From Micrasema longulum (Eukaryota; Arthropoda; Insecta; Trichoptera; Brachycentridae): a stretch of 64,000 nt of DNA. Under the pieces are notes generated by a model that was not told the DNA's origin, ran no database searches, and saw only the letters and a program-made list of their open reading frames with translations. The stretch is taken from positions 1 to 64,000 of the forward strand of contig JAGVSM010002406.1 of the NCBI GenBank assembly GCA_022494885.1. Direction: 5' to 3'. Below are positions 11,341 through 21,919 of the stretch, in pieces. Position numbers and translations under genes: made by a program. The stretch's first letter is position 1. Every line of letters begins with the position of its first letter.

Positions 11341-11805
11341 ATTAAATGTAAGTACAGGATCAAATTTGAAAAATAAAGTTCTACTATTATCTAAAGGGTG
11401 AGGTAAACTAGGGAGTAATATTTTATCTGTTTGAAACAATTCAAATGCCTTTTTTGTTAATAGCATTATTATCGGATATCAAAGATATTGTGAAGTAGGC
11501 CTTGTATACAAACTCCTGACGTCACTGCAACCTGTGAAGATCTATTGTGATGGATTAAATTAATTAAAAACAACTACTGCACAACATCATTATACTTACA
11601 GAGGAATATTTTTCTTTAATGAAATGAACAAAGATAATAAAAAGTACAGTCAGGAATACAATATATTTAAGAAAGAAGTAAAAAATTACATCTATAATTC
11701 TTCTTTATGTAACACTGATTGAAAACATCGTTAATATCTTTTTTGTAATTTATTTATGTTATTCTAAAAATAATATTGATTAAAATAAAATAATCTATTA
11801 TAAGA

Positions 11806-11951
11806 CGTCACTCCCCATTATGTACACAAGAATTGTTTATTTCTTTTACGTAATGGGAAACGTTAATGTAAATATATGTAATTGAAAAATGTAAAAAATT
11901 GTATTTAATATTGTATTTAAATTTGTTATTAATAAATTTAAAAAAAAAAAA
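11806..11951 (+). mobile_element. Possible poly(A)-tailed insertion in the transposase exon
   Basis: A run of A residues (11,940-11,951) preceded by 'ttattaataaattt' abuts the transposase exon exactly where its coding similarity stops ('VIGAID'). This suggests that a small retro-inserted sequence truncated the gene. No family could be assigned. Confidence 0.35.
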
Positions 11952-12129
11952 ATCTATTGCACCTATAACTTTAAGAAATCCTCTCATACAAAATAAGCCG
12001 GATATAACTACATTTGTTCTGGACACTGGCTTCATTATAATATAGTCCGGTGTTTTTCATGCCAATTGATGTTGATGTTGAAATAGTTTGGTGACTAAAT
12101 TCGTGTATATCAGCAGAGTCGTCTTGAAT
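11952..12129 (-). pseudogene. HARBI1-like transposase, second exon, truncated
   Basis: The minus strand starts after an acceptor ('cttccag|attcaa') and reads 'DDSADIHEFSHQTIS', matching the family's 'GD.HG.SQPTVS' helix-turn-helix-like block. After a disturbed stretch it gives 'MRGFLKVIGAID', the family's 'F.GVIGAIDCTHI' segment that holds the first catalytic Asp of the DDE nuclease. The frame is in phase with the upstream exon at 12,249-12,403. The remainder of the DDE domain is missing, cut off by an A-rich sequence at 11,940-11,951. Confidence 0.6.
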
Positions 12130-12248
12130 CTGGAAGATTTATCAAAAGTTAATATCTATAGGCATTAAACATTTACGTATTTAAAATTGTCAAATGAATT
12201 GACAGAAACGATACTTACATATTGCCAAAATTATTATTCATTACATAC

Positions 12249-12403
12249 CTCATTACTACCCCAGTACCGAATAGCAAATAGGCCCTGGAGTTCTACTGGT
12301 ATTTTCTCATCTCGTTTGTGTCCTTCCAAATCGAGTTTTACTAGAGTAATTATGCGCCTCATATTTTCCTTCGAAAAACAGTATTTCTCCTTGAATTCAC
12401 TGT
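12249..12403 (-). pseudogene. HARBI1-like transposase, upstream exon
   Basis: The minus strand opens after a polypyrimidine-poor acceptor ('tttttaag|acagtg') and encodes 'DSEFKEKYCFSKENMRRIIT' followed by 'PVELQGLFAIRYWGSNE', about 51 residues. This is the N-terminal block of PIF/Harbinger (HARBI1) transposases, with the 'F+ERYR.SK..V..L' and 'P...LQ.L.ALR.' patterns. It ends at a strong donor, 'aatgag|gtatgt', directly followed after a 119-bp intron by the second exon in phase. The block itself is uninterrupted, so decay is recent or limited here. Upstream exons and a start codon were not found. Confidence 0.75.
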
Positions 12404-12707
12404 CTTAAAAATCTTAAAAAGAGTTGACTCTTTTTTTAATACAATTTTCGTGCACGAGAAGGTCGCATGCCTTCGAAAATGTTTAAAATTAAATAAAACT
12501 GTGACAAACTATTCATAAATAACGACAAATATGACAGATCGCATTCTAGGGCATATTTTTGACAGATAAGCTGCCGTGGCCGCCAGATATGACAACGTTT
12601 TCCTAGGAAACCACTCTCTAGTCACCGTTTCGGCGGCCGTTCACCGCATCACCGTTCGTACGGCCGTTAAGATATCGGCACCGTTTTCCTAGGAAACCCA
12701 AGCTTAA

Positions 12708-13490
12708 CCATAATAATGTTTTATTGTAACGTTATTTACAGAAAAACAAATAAATAATTAACATTAATTTTAAATCATTTCCACCGTTTGTATTTTTATC
12801 CAGATATAAATATAAATTTTAATAAAGCGCACCCAGCGCCTGCGGTTTTAGAAATTAGCCGATTATTCTGTCATATTTTTTCATTCAAATAAGTATACTA
12901 TATTTTGAATGTATTAACCCCAGTGCGGGTTATTTCTCCTAGATTAAACTTGCAGATTACACAAATTATTTGAAGATTCTTGATTTGGAAAACAGTATTT
13001 AAACATTGTTTCTTGAGGACTATTTTTCTTTGAGATGGTACTTTTGACATAAGACCATAATTACTTTAATGCGTCATATTGCAGGACATATAGCACTCCA
13101 CGCGGCCGTTTTTAGCACTATTAATTACTAGAACAATGCGGCCAGTTGACATTTCAATTGAATACCTAATATCGACTGAGTTCATAGTGGTATTTTTTAT
13201 TTTTTATTTATTTTTTAATGAATTATATATTAAAGTAATGGATAATATATCTATGTAATATATAATCAAATAATATATCACGAAGTTACATCTTTTGAGT
13301 TGATTTCGTGGATGAGAGTTGTTGTATCACACAGAACCACAGAAAAATATAAATTTATAGTATACTTTACTTACATTATACTATGTACCTTCTATGTACT
13401 CGTGATATTTTTATTTATTATGATATTTTTTTATAGCTTGCCTGCAAATAAAATGACCATTCTCCACTGGTGTATGCATATATGTTTATG
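12708..13490. other. AT-rich spacer, no gene recognised
   Basis: No similarity to known families was seen. The segment 13,080-13,170 is somewhat richer in GC ('ccacgcggccgtttttagca') but shows no open frame. ORFs near 13,300-13,500 consist of Tyr/Ile/Phe-rich chance translation leading into a microsatellite. Confidence 0.4.
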
Positions 13491-13494
13491 TGTT

Positions 13495-13497
13495 TAA

Positions 13498-13533
<36 letters not shown>
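13495..13533. repeat. (TA)n-(TG)n microsatellite
   Basis: A compound dinucleotide run, about twelve TA units followed by about seven TG units, lies between an AT-rich spacer and the SINE-A copy at 13.7 kb. The apparent ORFs covering it are artefacts of the repeat. Confidence 0.95.
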
Positions 13534-13683
13534 TTGTATATGTTTATGTATGTTGTACGTGTATATTTATATTAATTCTTTTTGCATTATTTTATATTTA
13601 CTTACACTTTCTTTTTCCTTCTTCTCTTCCTTCCCTATTTTACCATCCCATTTCATTTTCATTTATTTTTTTTCATTTATTTT

Positions 13684-13848
13684 TGCACCACTACAGGCGA
13701 GTAGGCCCAATTACAGTAGTGAATTTCATCACAGAACACCCAGGCTTGAGAAAAATTCATTTTGATTTTTGTGTTCTCACCGGGAATCGAACCCGGAACC
13801 TTCCGAGCGTGAGTCAAGCGTCTTGACCACTACACCACGGAGGCCGCC
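13684..13848 (-). mobile_element. SINE-A, tRNA-derived, full-length copy
   Basis: Read on minus, the element starts 'ggcggcctccgtggtgtagt', which contains the polymerase III A box, and carries the B box 'ggttcgattccc' some 60 bp in. After the tRNA-like head comes a body with 'aagcctgggtgttctgtgat' and a 3' end 'tagtggtgcaaaaat'. Three more copies lie at 17.5, 18.9 and 21.8 kb. It has no coding capacity and depends on LINE machinery. Confidence 0.85.
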
Positions 13849-13849
13849 A

Positions 13850-15295
13850 ACTCTTCTTTTCACTCCTAGAGAACTGTAAGTTTAATTTTTTTTAATTATT
13901 GTTTCTATGTGAAACCCGTAATTGGTCTTGTTATTGGTTATTATTCTGTATGTTTTTTTTTTTTAAAAAACGCTGGTAACTAAAAATTTTGGAATAATAA
14001 GATGTTATCATAAATGACATTAAGTAATCTTTGTTTTAAAAGTTAATCCACATATTTCATCACAAAAGATAATGTTTTATAATATTCAATATGCATTTTT
14101 ATTTGAATTGCTGATTTGGGGTAAGTTTTTAACTTTAAAAGTTCAATATCTCACAACTAGTAAAATGTAGTTACAAACTTGTACCAGAAACCCGACGATA
14201 TTGTAGTCAGAAGTTACCTCTGCTAGTGACGTGTTAAATTATGAACCTTTTAATAATTAATAAATCCTGCACGGAACGTTTTACCCTAAAACATTTTGTT
14301 CGAAACGATTCGGAAGAATTGAAATACGACCCACTAGTAGAAATTCTCGTTTCAACCCATTGTTATCACGACTGACCTCAATCCAGCAATTTAACTTTTA
14401 AAGTATGAAGATCTAATAAATAAGTTACACCCACTTCAATTTTAGCGTCCGTTGTAGATCATAATCCTTTCAAATTGTGTCTAAGTATGTGTAGGATTGC
14501 CGGTTAATAAAGAATATCACGGTCACTCATTTTTAATATACTTAAATCTTTTCAACCATAGGAAACAAGGACGTTTGTTGTTCAAGGAACCATACAAATC
14601 GGGAAATAAAATATTAGAAGATCGTAATAATATGTAATTTAAAAACTTTAAAAAAGACGCTCTTAATGTATTTTTTAGTTATTTATATCATACTTTCAAT
14701 GCCTGTATAATCTCTGTTTCATTTATAAATACTCATTATTTATATGGGTACTAGTTTAACAACTGTGATCTGGTTTTGTGGGTGTCTTAATAAGTAAGCA
14801 TACAATATTAATGTATGGCTTTAATTTGATCCAATAACTTAAAAATAATTAATCATATCTTAGTATTTCGACAGGTCTAGTGGCAGCCAAGTTTGGGTAT
14901 CACGACCTTGAGTCGTTGCAATATTAATTACAATAACAAATTCAGATAACATTTTGTATCCATGCCTACTCAACACAAAACAGACTCGTGATATTAATTT
15001 CATCAAAAGAATGTTCACGATACCCAATACCCACTTTACAAAAACTACACCAGCCAAATCAACATGCAGACATATGTATTATGTAGTTTTTATACAAACG
15101 ATAGCTTATTAATGAATGCACAGATACCTTGATACTCTTAATTAGATCTTGAATGTTTTAACACGTTTATGTGGAATGTGATTTTATTAATTTGCTAAAA
15201 AATGCCTCATAATGTCCCTTGAAAATCAACTTCAAAACATGTCTATCCAAATATATTCTTAAATACGAATTGTTCAATAAAATAAATAATAACAG
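13850..15295. other. AT-rich spacer, nothing recognised
   Basis: A long stretch without ORFs above 65 codons and without repeat matches elsewhere in the window. Scattered slightly GC-richer patches (14,150-14,480) show no splice-bounded open frames. Confidence 0.4.
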
Positions 15296-15299
15296 CTCT

Positions 15300-16226
15300 G
15301 TTTTTAACCACTTTTTAAATATTTTTTCTGCCGATCGGTTTTAAAGCTAACATGCTTTTTTATAAAGATATGCTTAACTAATGAATTCTATCCTATTTTA
15401 TTTAATCAATGTTTACTAAATATAATGCAGCGTATGGAACAATATTTTTGTCTTGTTAGGATGGGAAACGTAATGTGAGATGAATACGATTTTCAAAACT
15501 AGACCAGAGTGGACTTAAGGAAATAATGTTTGTTTGGTTATTTGTTATTTTTTTCTTGTTATGAATCGCTTTTTTTCATTTCTAAGAATGCCAAAAACTC
15601 GTACTGTATCTAAATATCGCTGAACGTCAAAAAGTCTCTGGAAAAAATTGGGCATCCCCAATTTAGTCAACTGCCTGACAAACTAAAAAACGGTCGAAAA
15701 GTCGAATTGCAGGTCTAAAAGTGTCGCAATTCAAAGATATTATTCAAATCTTTTCGATAGCAATAGTTAGTAATTTATATAGATGGTGTATAATACTGTG
15801 TTTTATGTTTCTTACCCATAATATGTTTTTTTACGGTTTTAGATTGTATTAACTAAAATTGTGTATTGTCACAAAAATGTTTACTTTTTATGGACGGTCC
15901 CAAATAAGTTTCATTATAACTCTTGGAAGTATAATATCTTTTTTATGTATTATATATTTTATTGATAATAAAAATAGTATTCGGATTTTTTTTAATTGGA
16001 CAACGTAGAAATCTTAGAAATGAAAAAAGCGATTCATAATAATAATTTTAAAAAAACTAATTAATAATATTTCCTTTAGTCCACTCTTTTCTAGTTATAA
16101 AGATCGTATCCATCTCACATTACGCTTCCTGTCCTTACATCACAAAAATACTTTATTTATTAGCTCCATACGCAGCATAATATTTAGAAAATATTGATAA
16201 AATAAAAATTCATTAGTTAAGTTAAA
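15300..16226. mobile_element. Non-autonomous DNA element with long inverted repeats, family E, copy 1
   Basis: Inverted arms of more than 200 bp: the left arm has 'gggaaacgtaatgtgagatg' (15,464) and the right arm its counterpart 'catctcacattacgcttcct' (16,111). Both arms also share 'ttatgaatcgctttttt' next to the centre. The outer left part ('accactttttaaatatt', 'ctgccgatcggttttaaag') matches the ends of the related copy at 37.66-38.29 kb. The central 400 bp has no recognisable protein. The structure is that of a foldback or long-TIR MITE. Confidence 0.65.
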
Positions 16227-16229
16227 AAA

Positions 16230-17535
16230 TAAAAAATGAGTGCTTTAAATCAAAGTTGTTATTATTTGATTTATTATAATGAATAACCACAAAGTTATTG
16301 CTTCAAATATAATTCTTCTAAATGCGTATTTTTCCATAAAATATATTTATTTCATTTTGACTTTCTTTCACATTTAATTAAAAGGCGGGTGATGAAGTGG
16401 GATAAAATAGACCCAGTTTTCAAAAGTCGCTTTTGGGCCTGATTCGTGGTTTTTTTAATGTTACGAGTATATATGTGAAAATGTAATATTTGTTTTGAAC
16501 ACAAAATACTTATCTCCACATCATTTTGTAAATATTGTGCTTTTAAAATTATTATATTTTATATTATAACGGTGTAGAAATTTTTTAAACATAGCATTAT
16601 GCATATGTTATCATTTTACCTAAGATGACAACACACTTTACTTTAATTCTAATTCCTATATGATATGACAAGATAATATAAAACAAGAAAAAAAAGGTAC
16701 CCAATAGAAACTTTTTCACTCCCACATTTTCCATCATCTCTTCAAATATACTGTTATTGGGCGGTTTTATAATATAGCAAATAATATATCAATGGAATTT
16801 AACGACATCTTTGGCCAACAAATGACTTACGGATATAATCATTAAGGCAACAAATTAATATAAAAAAACATTAACCTCCTTAACTGTGGGATAATGAACT
16901 ACTTTCATCATTTGCAAAATGTACCAAAATTAAAAAGATTTATTCATTTATACATAAAACGTAATCATTACTTACTATTGTGTAACATTTTAAATAGTTA
17001 TTTCTCATCACGACGCAATGCTATAATTTAATTGATAACTGTTCAAATCCTTGTATCTAATCACGTAAATGGTCAAGAATTTGATCTAATTTTTTCGGGA
17101 AAATCGGAATACCCATTAAATTTCATCATTAATATGCACATGGTCGATTTAAATATGACGTTATGAATAAAATGATCATATGTTTGATCAGATGATTAGT
17201 TTTAATAACTAATTACAATTTGAAATACAAAAAAAAAATTACATATTATTTCTCCTTTTTTTGACCGTATCATTAATGGCTTTTTCCTCCTGGTATTGAA
17301 CACTCACTGCATACGAGTAAAATTAAATTTTTGTACTGTGTTAAAAATAATCAACTGAATTTCTTTTTTTTACCATATTTATTCTGTACAATATAAAAAA
17401 CTGAATAATTTTGGCAATTTTGTAAGAACATTACATTTCATTAGAAACTCTCATTAAAAAATAGATTTAGTAGGTACATGAGTAACATTATAATATGAAA
17501 TATCCGTCAATACTGTTAATTTCATAATGATTATT
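16230..17535. other. AT-rich spacer, nothing recognised
   Basis: No open frames of note and no match to other repeats in the window. It contains scattered homopolymer runs and a 'ggcgggtgatgaagtgggat' patch at 16,385 that I could not assign. Confidence 0.4.
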
Positions 17536-17537
17536 AC

Positions 17538-17708
17538 GGCGGCCTCCGTGGTGTAGTGGTCAAGACGCTTGACTCACGCTCGGAAGGTTCCGGGTTCGAT
17601 TCCCGGTGAGAACACAAAAATCAAAATGAATTTTTCTCAAGCCTGAGTGTTCTGTGATGTAATTCACCACTGTAATTGGGCCTACTGGCCTGTAGTGGTG
17701 CAAAAATA
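17538..17708 (+). mobile_element. SINE-A, tRNA-derived, full-length copy
   Basis: The cleanest copy of the family. A-box region 'gtggtgtagtggtcaagacg', B box 'gggttcgattcccgg', tRNA-unrelated body and A-rich end 'gtggtgcaaaaataa'. It differs from the copy at 13.7 kb by only a few bases, suggesting recent activity. The head does not close into a full tRNA acceptor stem, so it is not a functional tRNA gene. Confidence 0.9.
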
Positions 17709-17709
17709 A

Positions 17710-18890
17710 CTGAAAATTATAAAAATACGACATTACTGAATTTTTGTTTCACTAACTACCTACTTCGAAATATAAATCAGGTACATAATGCAATTGATTT
17801 CATTATATTGAACGGCTACTTACTTGTATTCTTCTATTACATTCTGTTTCTACTTCAAATTATATGTTTTCCTTCTAAATATTTTAAATTTGATCAATCA
17901 AAAAAAAAATTATCAAGTTCTATATCTACCATTTTTTATTATTTTAGATTTGTTATTTTGTTCTTAAACGTACGCGGCGCCGCACACAATTAAAACAAAT
18001 TTCAAAATTGTATAAGTACTAATCGTAAAATTTCAAATACTGTTTCTTATTCCACATTTCGTTTGAGACAAACTACTCCATTTTTATTCATTTGTAACCT
18101 TACGTTTAATTTGCCAACTTTTACAATTACCGACACTCCACTAATTATACAATCTCACACCGGAACTCTAATAAACCTATCTTATATCCCTATCCGCCTA
18201 AGCCATCTTGTAGGTCAACTATCAGGTAATATCATTTTATTTCCACAATATACTAATTTAACAACAATTTGTTCATACCGGTAGAAATCCAGTTTCAGAC
18301 AGATATAATATAAATCTCATAAAAATATGTCCTAACATTTCGTGCTCACCTTATGTTTTTAGTTTTCACTATTGGTCATCAAGTCAGGCTAAGCAACAAA
18401 GCGAACAGTTTGTGCAACCCAACCGAGTGTTAATAAACAACGAAAAGTTATATTATCTTATTTCAAAAGACCAGTAAGACCAAACTTATGTAATTGTCGC
18501 CATAACTATTTATCTCGTATTCATTTGTTGCAATGGAAGGAGAAATAATTTTTCGACAAACGATTTGTCTCACTTCTGTGACATTTGCTTTGTGCTTGAT
18601 CAACTTGCTTAATTTTCTGATATTTTCCATACCATGTTTTCCCATACTTTTAATTTCTAATATTTTATGCGTTATAAACAGTATTTAAATAATGAAAAAC
18701 ATGTTTTTTATCAAATGGTTTTAGCGATTCTGAAGTCGTGACAACTTGTCGAAAATTTTCCTTGTTAATCATTAAACTAATGTTTTTATATTATAAAAAT
18801 AATTTTCTACCGAATTAAACCTGCCATCTTGTAAATAAGCGGCTAAAGTTACTATAAGCAAAATATGAAAAAAATATGTATAAAATATAA
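17710..18890. other. AT-rich spacer with two small unassigned ORFs
   Basis: A 105-codon + frame (17,676-17,993) begins inside the SINE-A end and then reads Tyr/Phe/Leu/Ile-rich sequence, as expected by chance. A 73-codon + frame at 18,063-18,284 ('TPLIIQSHTGTLINLSYIPI') is less AT-biased but has no splice signals or recognisable domain. Neither is called as a gene. Confidence 0.4.
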
Positions 18891-18893
18891 ATT

Positions 18894-19070
18894 GGCGGCC
18901 TCCGTGGTGTAGTAGTCAAGACACTTGACTCACTCACGGAAGGTACCGAGTTCGATTACCGGTGAGAACACAAAAATTGAGTGTGATTTTTCTCAAGCCT
19001 GGGTGTTTTGTGATGTAATTCACCACTGTAATTGGGCCTCCTGGCCTGTTGTGGTGCAAAAATAAAATAA
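18894..19070 (+). mobile_element. SINE-A, slightly diverged copy
   Basis: It starts 'ggcggcctccgtggtgtagt'. The B box is altered to 'gagttcgattaccgg', so internal promoter strength may be reduced. The body and 'tgtggtgcaaaaataaaata' end are intact. It lies 1.2 kb from, and in the same orientation as, the 17.5-kb copy. Confidence 0.85.
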
Positions 19071-20100
19071 ATAGTATAAATAAATAAATGTCACACCTAT
19101 GTATAAATATACAAAACAATCATTGATTTTACATTGAAAATATTACTTAAGTATTTCAAAGGTTTCAGTTTAACTTCAGGTTTATATTATTTTTTACTAA
19201 TTATTCGCCATGACACACATATTTATTTTTTAATATAGAAATTTATCTTCGATGTTTTTTATAATTTAAAACCTAGAACTTATTTAGCCTCCATTCAGAC
19301 AAGAACGTTACTCTTAAATTGCTGTCTTCCGTCAACCTTGATTTTCCGACAAAATAATGTTTAACACTGTCCATTGTTGACGGAAGTGACTATTTATGTG
19401 TCGATCACGAATTACCTCAGAAAGCAATAATAATTGTTATACGTGAAAGGAAAAATTACACCAAGGCGGATTTCATATGTCTTTGTATACGGAAATGTTA
19501 CAATTTAGTGATTTTATACAAAATAAATACAAAGTTAAATTATGTTACAATTCTTTCATCATGACACATTTGTAAATAATAACGAAAGACATTTTAAATC
19601 TGTAGACCATCAAGAAAATAAAAATAGTATTACACGTTATTTTTTTTTACTGTTTTTTATAGACGTAATGATGTTTGAGCAACACTTTTGAAATTGAGGT
19701 TAAAACATGATTTCTTTACCTGTATTCATACGAACGACGCACACAATATCAAGGCATTCTTGCACATACTGTTGTTTGAATAGTATAATAATGCAATATT
19801 CATCAAATTTATGGTTCTAAATATTATGTCGACATATTTTACTAAAATATCTTAAATTATTAAGCTAATTTACCCAATTAAATATGCACAAAATTTACAT
19901 TATGTCTAAATACCAGTTTCAGGTGAAAATCTATTCCTTTACATATAAGAACGACTACCTTATGATCTGTAATTTAATGTTCGACACATTTATCAATAAT
20001 TCCGCGAATGAATCAAACCCATGAGTTTCAGGGAATTGTATTAAAATTATATGTAAGTATCACGCCTATAGTGACATGATTAGGACAGATCATCATAACA
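19071..20100. other. AT-rich spacer
   Basis: Nothing recognised except a possible stem between 'cttccgtcaacc' (19,327) and 'gttgacggaag' (19,378). The surrounding 100 bp is GC-richer than the rest and could be a decayed MITE. Confidence 0.35.
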
Positions 20101-20104
20101 GTGT

Positions 20105-20303
20105 TCCTATTCACATCCGGTGGTTCATTAGGCACTGCATTGGCGCTCCTATCAATAAATTGTTTTTGTAACGTAAGATAAGGTAATTAGTCTTACACTT
20201 TAGTACAAGTAATTATTTCAGTGTAGAATCACCGTGCAATGAATCGAACCCATGACCTCGATGGTGGTAAGCGTACGCCCCAACCACTACACAACAAGGC
20301 GGA
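20105..20303 (-). mobile_element. Diverged SINE-B-like element
   Basis: The plus strand shows 'ggtggttcattaggcactgc', a changed version of the SINE-B 3' body, then 'gaatcgaacccatgacct', the complement of a B box, and 'ccaaccactacacaacaagg', the complement of an A-box region. The order and spacing fit an old minus-strand SINE-B relative. Its tRNA-like head runs into the large palindrome that starts at 20,268. Confidence 0.6.
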
Positions 20304-20806
20304 TTTATCCCCATTGTATTTCCTTTTTTAGGAATTTTATCCGCAAGTAGTCATGGAATCAAAAACACTAGTCCGGGGTTTGACTTTATTTCATACACAG
20401 AACTGTATTCTTTATCTGCCACAGAACAAATTGAGGCTATACTGACAGAGTGCATTAAGTAAATAGTCTTTATTTATAAATTTGTTACCACAGAGAGGAA
20501 AAACATTTGTGAGATGACTGGTCATAAGCCCTGTAAATGCCTAGACTCACATATTCCCTTCTCACAAATGTTTTCCCTCTCTGTGGTAACATATTTATAA
20601 ATAAAGACTATTTACTTAATGCACTCTGTCAGTATAGCCTCAATTTGTTCTGTGGCAGATAAAGAATACAGTTCTGTGTATGAAATAAAGTCAAACCCCG
20701 GACTAGTGTTTTTGATTCCATGACTACTTGCGGATAAAATTCCTAAAAAAGGAAATAGAGTGGGGATAAATCCGCCTTGTTGTGTAGTGGTTGGGGCGTA
20801 CGCTTA
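20268..20806. repeat. 539-bp near-perfect inverted repeat (palindrome)
   Basis: Two 247-bp arms (20,268-20,514 and 20,560-20,806) are reverse complements, with only a handful of mismatches, around a 45-bp loop. The loop is the core of MITE family C ('gtcataagccctgtaaatgc'), and the innermost 30 bp of each arm are that MITE's terminal repeats. The outer parts of the arms contain about 180 bp of unrelated DNA and the tRNA-like head of the adjoining SINE, so the palindrome extends well beyond the MITE ends. The right arm then joins 'actccctaaagaaaatccag', which is typical MITE-C flank. Confidence 0.9.
20484..20594. mobile_element. Hairpin MITE, family C, short copy at the centre of the palindrome
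   Basis: Arms 'gttaccacagagaggaaaaa' and 'tttccctctctgtggtaac' surround 'gtcataagccctgtaaatgc'. At about 110 bp it is much shorter than the copies at 4.1 or 5.6 kb, retaining only one half of the core. Confidence 0.75.
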
Positions 20807-21745
20807 ACTCCCTAAAGAAAATCCAGCCAGTCTGCAAGCATTTGGACATACTTAAAACATTGTTGAATCTTTATATATTTAAGTACTTTTAAATATAGGT
20901 GCAAGATGTTAGTTCCAAATTTTATGCTTTGCGTAGAATAATGATTCCTTTTGCAAAGCTTTAAAAAAAAAGAAAATTGGGGGAGAAATGATGCGTTAAA
21001 AGAATAATAAGGTTTAAATACGATTATCTCGGAACTTGTTTTAATGACTTAATACATTATGTCAGTAAAGCGTCGAAATAATACACTAAGTTTAACACGA
21101 ACATATGTATTTATTGCAGTCAGGTGAGTCATCTTGTAAAATTAATAAAACATTCTTCGAATTAATAGAGGATGAAATACGCGTGACTGCGTCATTTCAT
21201 TTGTTTATTGAGACAACTCATTCCGCTGGTGTTATTATTTTTACAATATGCTATCGATAATACAATGAAAATGTCTTGCGACACGAACTAAATCGATTTT
21301 TAATCTAGTATTATAAGTATCCATACACGACAGACTAAATTGATTACCATAAAGCGCTACAAAGCTGATTAGTTAGGATTGAGCGTGATAAATATTTTGG
21401 AAATTTTGAAATGGCTGCCACAGAAAAAAATGTGTGTCAACTAACACTAGAATATTTTGTCACAGCCATTGCAGAAAATATTTAGAACGATATGTTAATT
21501 ATACTATTACACAGCGGTACTTAAATTTATGAGCTTTTATTTCCGCTTAGTATATAAAACTAATTAATAGTCTACAAATCAATGGCGACATATCTATACA
21601 ATTTATCTTTCATCGCACCACATTTTGTATGAAGAACGCTTATAACCTAAATATTAACTGTACTGCGAAAATTAAAAGTGACTAACAGGGTTTTTACTAT
21701 TTATTTGGTGGAATTTCATTAAATTTTTTCAATTTTTACATTTTT
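20807..21745. other. AT-rich spacer
   Basis: The first 60 bp resemble MITE-C flanking sequence. A small imperfect stem is possible between 'gaaatggctgccacag' (21,409) and 'gtcacagccattgcag' (21,459). No gene or repeat was recognised otherwise. Confidence 0.35.
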
Positions 21746-21749
21746 TTTT

Positions 21750-21918
21750 TGCACCACAACAGGCCAGGAGGCCTAATTACAGTGGTGAATTACATCACAG
21801 AGCACCCAGGCTTGAGAAAAATCCCTTTTTTTTTATTTTTGTGTTCTCATCGGGAATTGAACCCGGAACCTTCCGTGCGTGAGTCAAGCGTTTTGACCAC
21901 TACACCACGGAGGCCGCC
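21750..21918 (-). mobile_element. SINE-A, full-length copy
   Basis: The minus-strand copy starts 'ggcggcctccgtggtgtagt' at 21,918, with the B box present as 'gttcaattcccg' (one change). The 3' end 'tgttgtggtgcaaaaa' continues into an A-rich tail, seen as T's at 21,740-21,750. Confidence 0.85.
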
Positions 21919-21919
21919 T

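Larger units (their letters stand above)
4522..12704. mobile_element. PIF/Harbinger-type DNA transposon, 8.2 kb, with nested insertions
   Basis: Terminal inverted repeats match: the left end starts 'agctatggtttcctaag' and the right end, reverse-complemented, starts 'agcttgggtttcctagg'. Both ends are bordered by TAA (4,519-4,521 and 12,705-12,707), the three-base TWA-type target duplication of the PIF/Harbinger superfamily. Subterminal DNA on both sides is unusually GC-rich, with repeated 'ccgtcac' and 'cggccgt' motifs. Inside are a Myb/MADF-like exon on + and HARBI1-like transposase exons on -, the usual two-gene arrangement of this superfamily. The middle 6 kb consists mainly of other mobile elements, so the copy is dead. 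The ends could in principle belong to two related elements, but the two-gene content and matching duplication argue for one. Confidence 0.75.

Noticed and set aside
13470..13826. 118-codon ORF with a hydrophobic start
   Set aside because: It is translation of a TA/TG microsatellite, T-rich DNA and the antisense of a SINE.
17538..17610. tRNA gene (A and B boxes, 'gggttcgattcccgg')
   Set aside because: The head lacks a closing acceptor stem, continues into a constant non-tRNA body and occurs in four copies, so it is a SINE.
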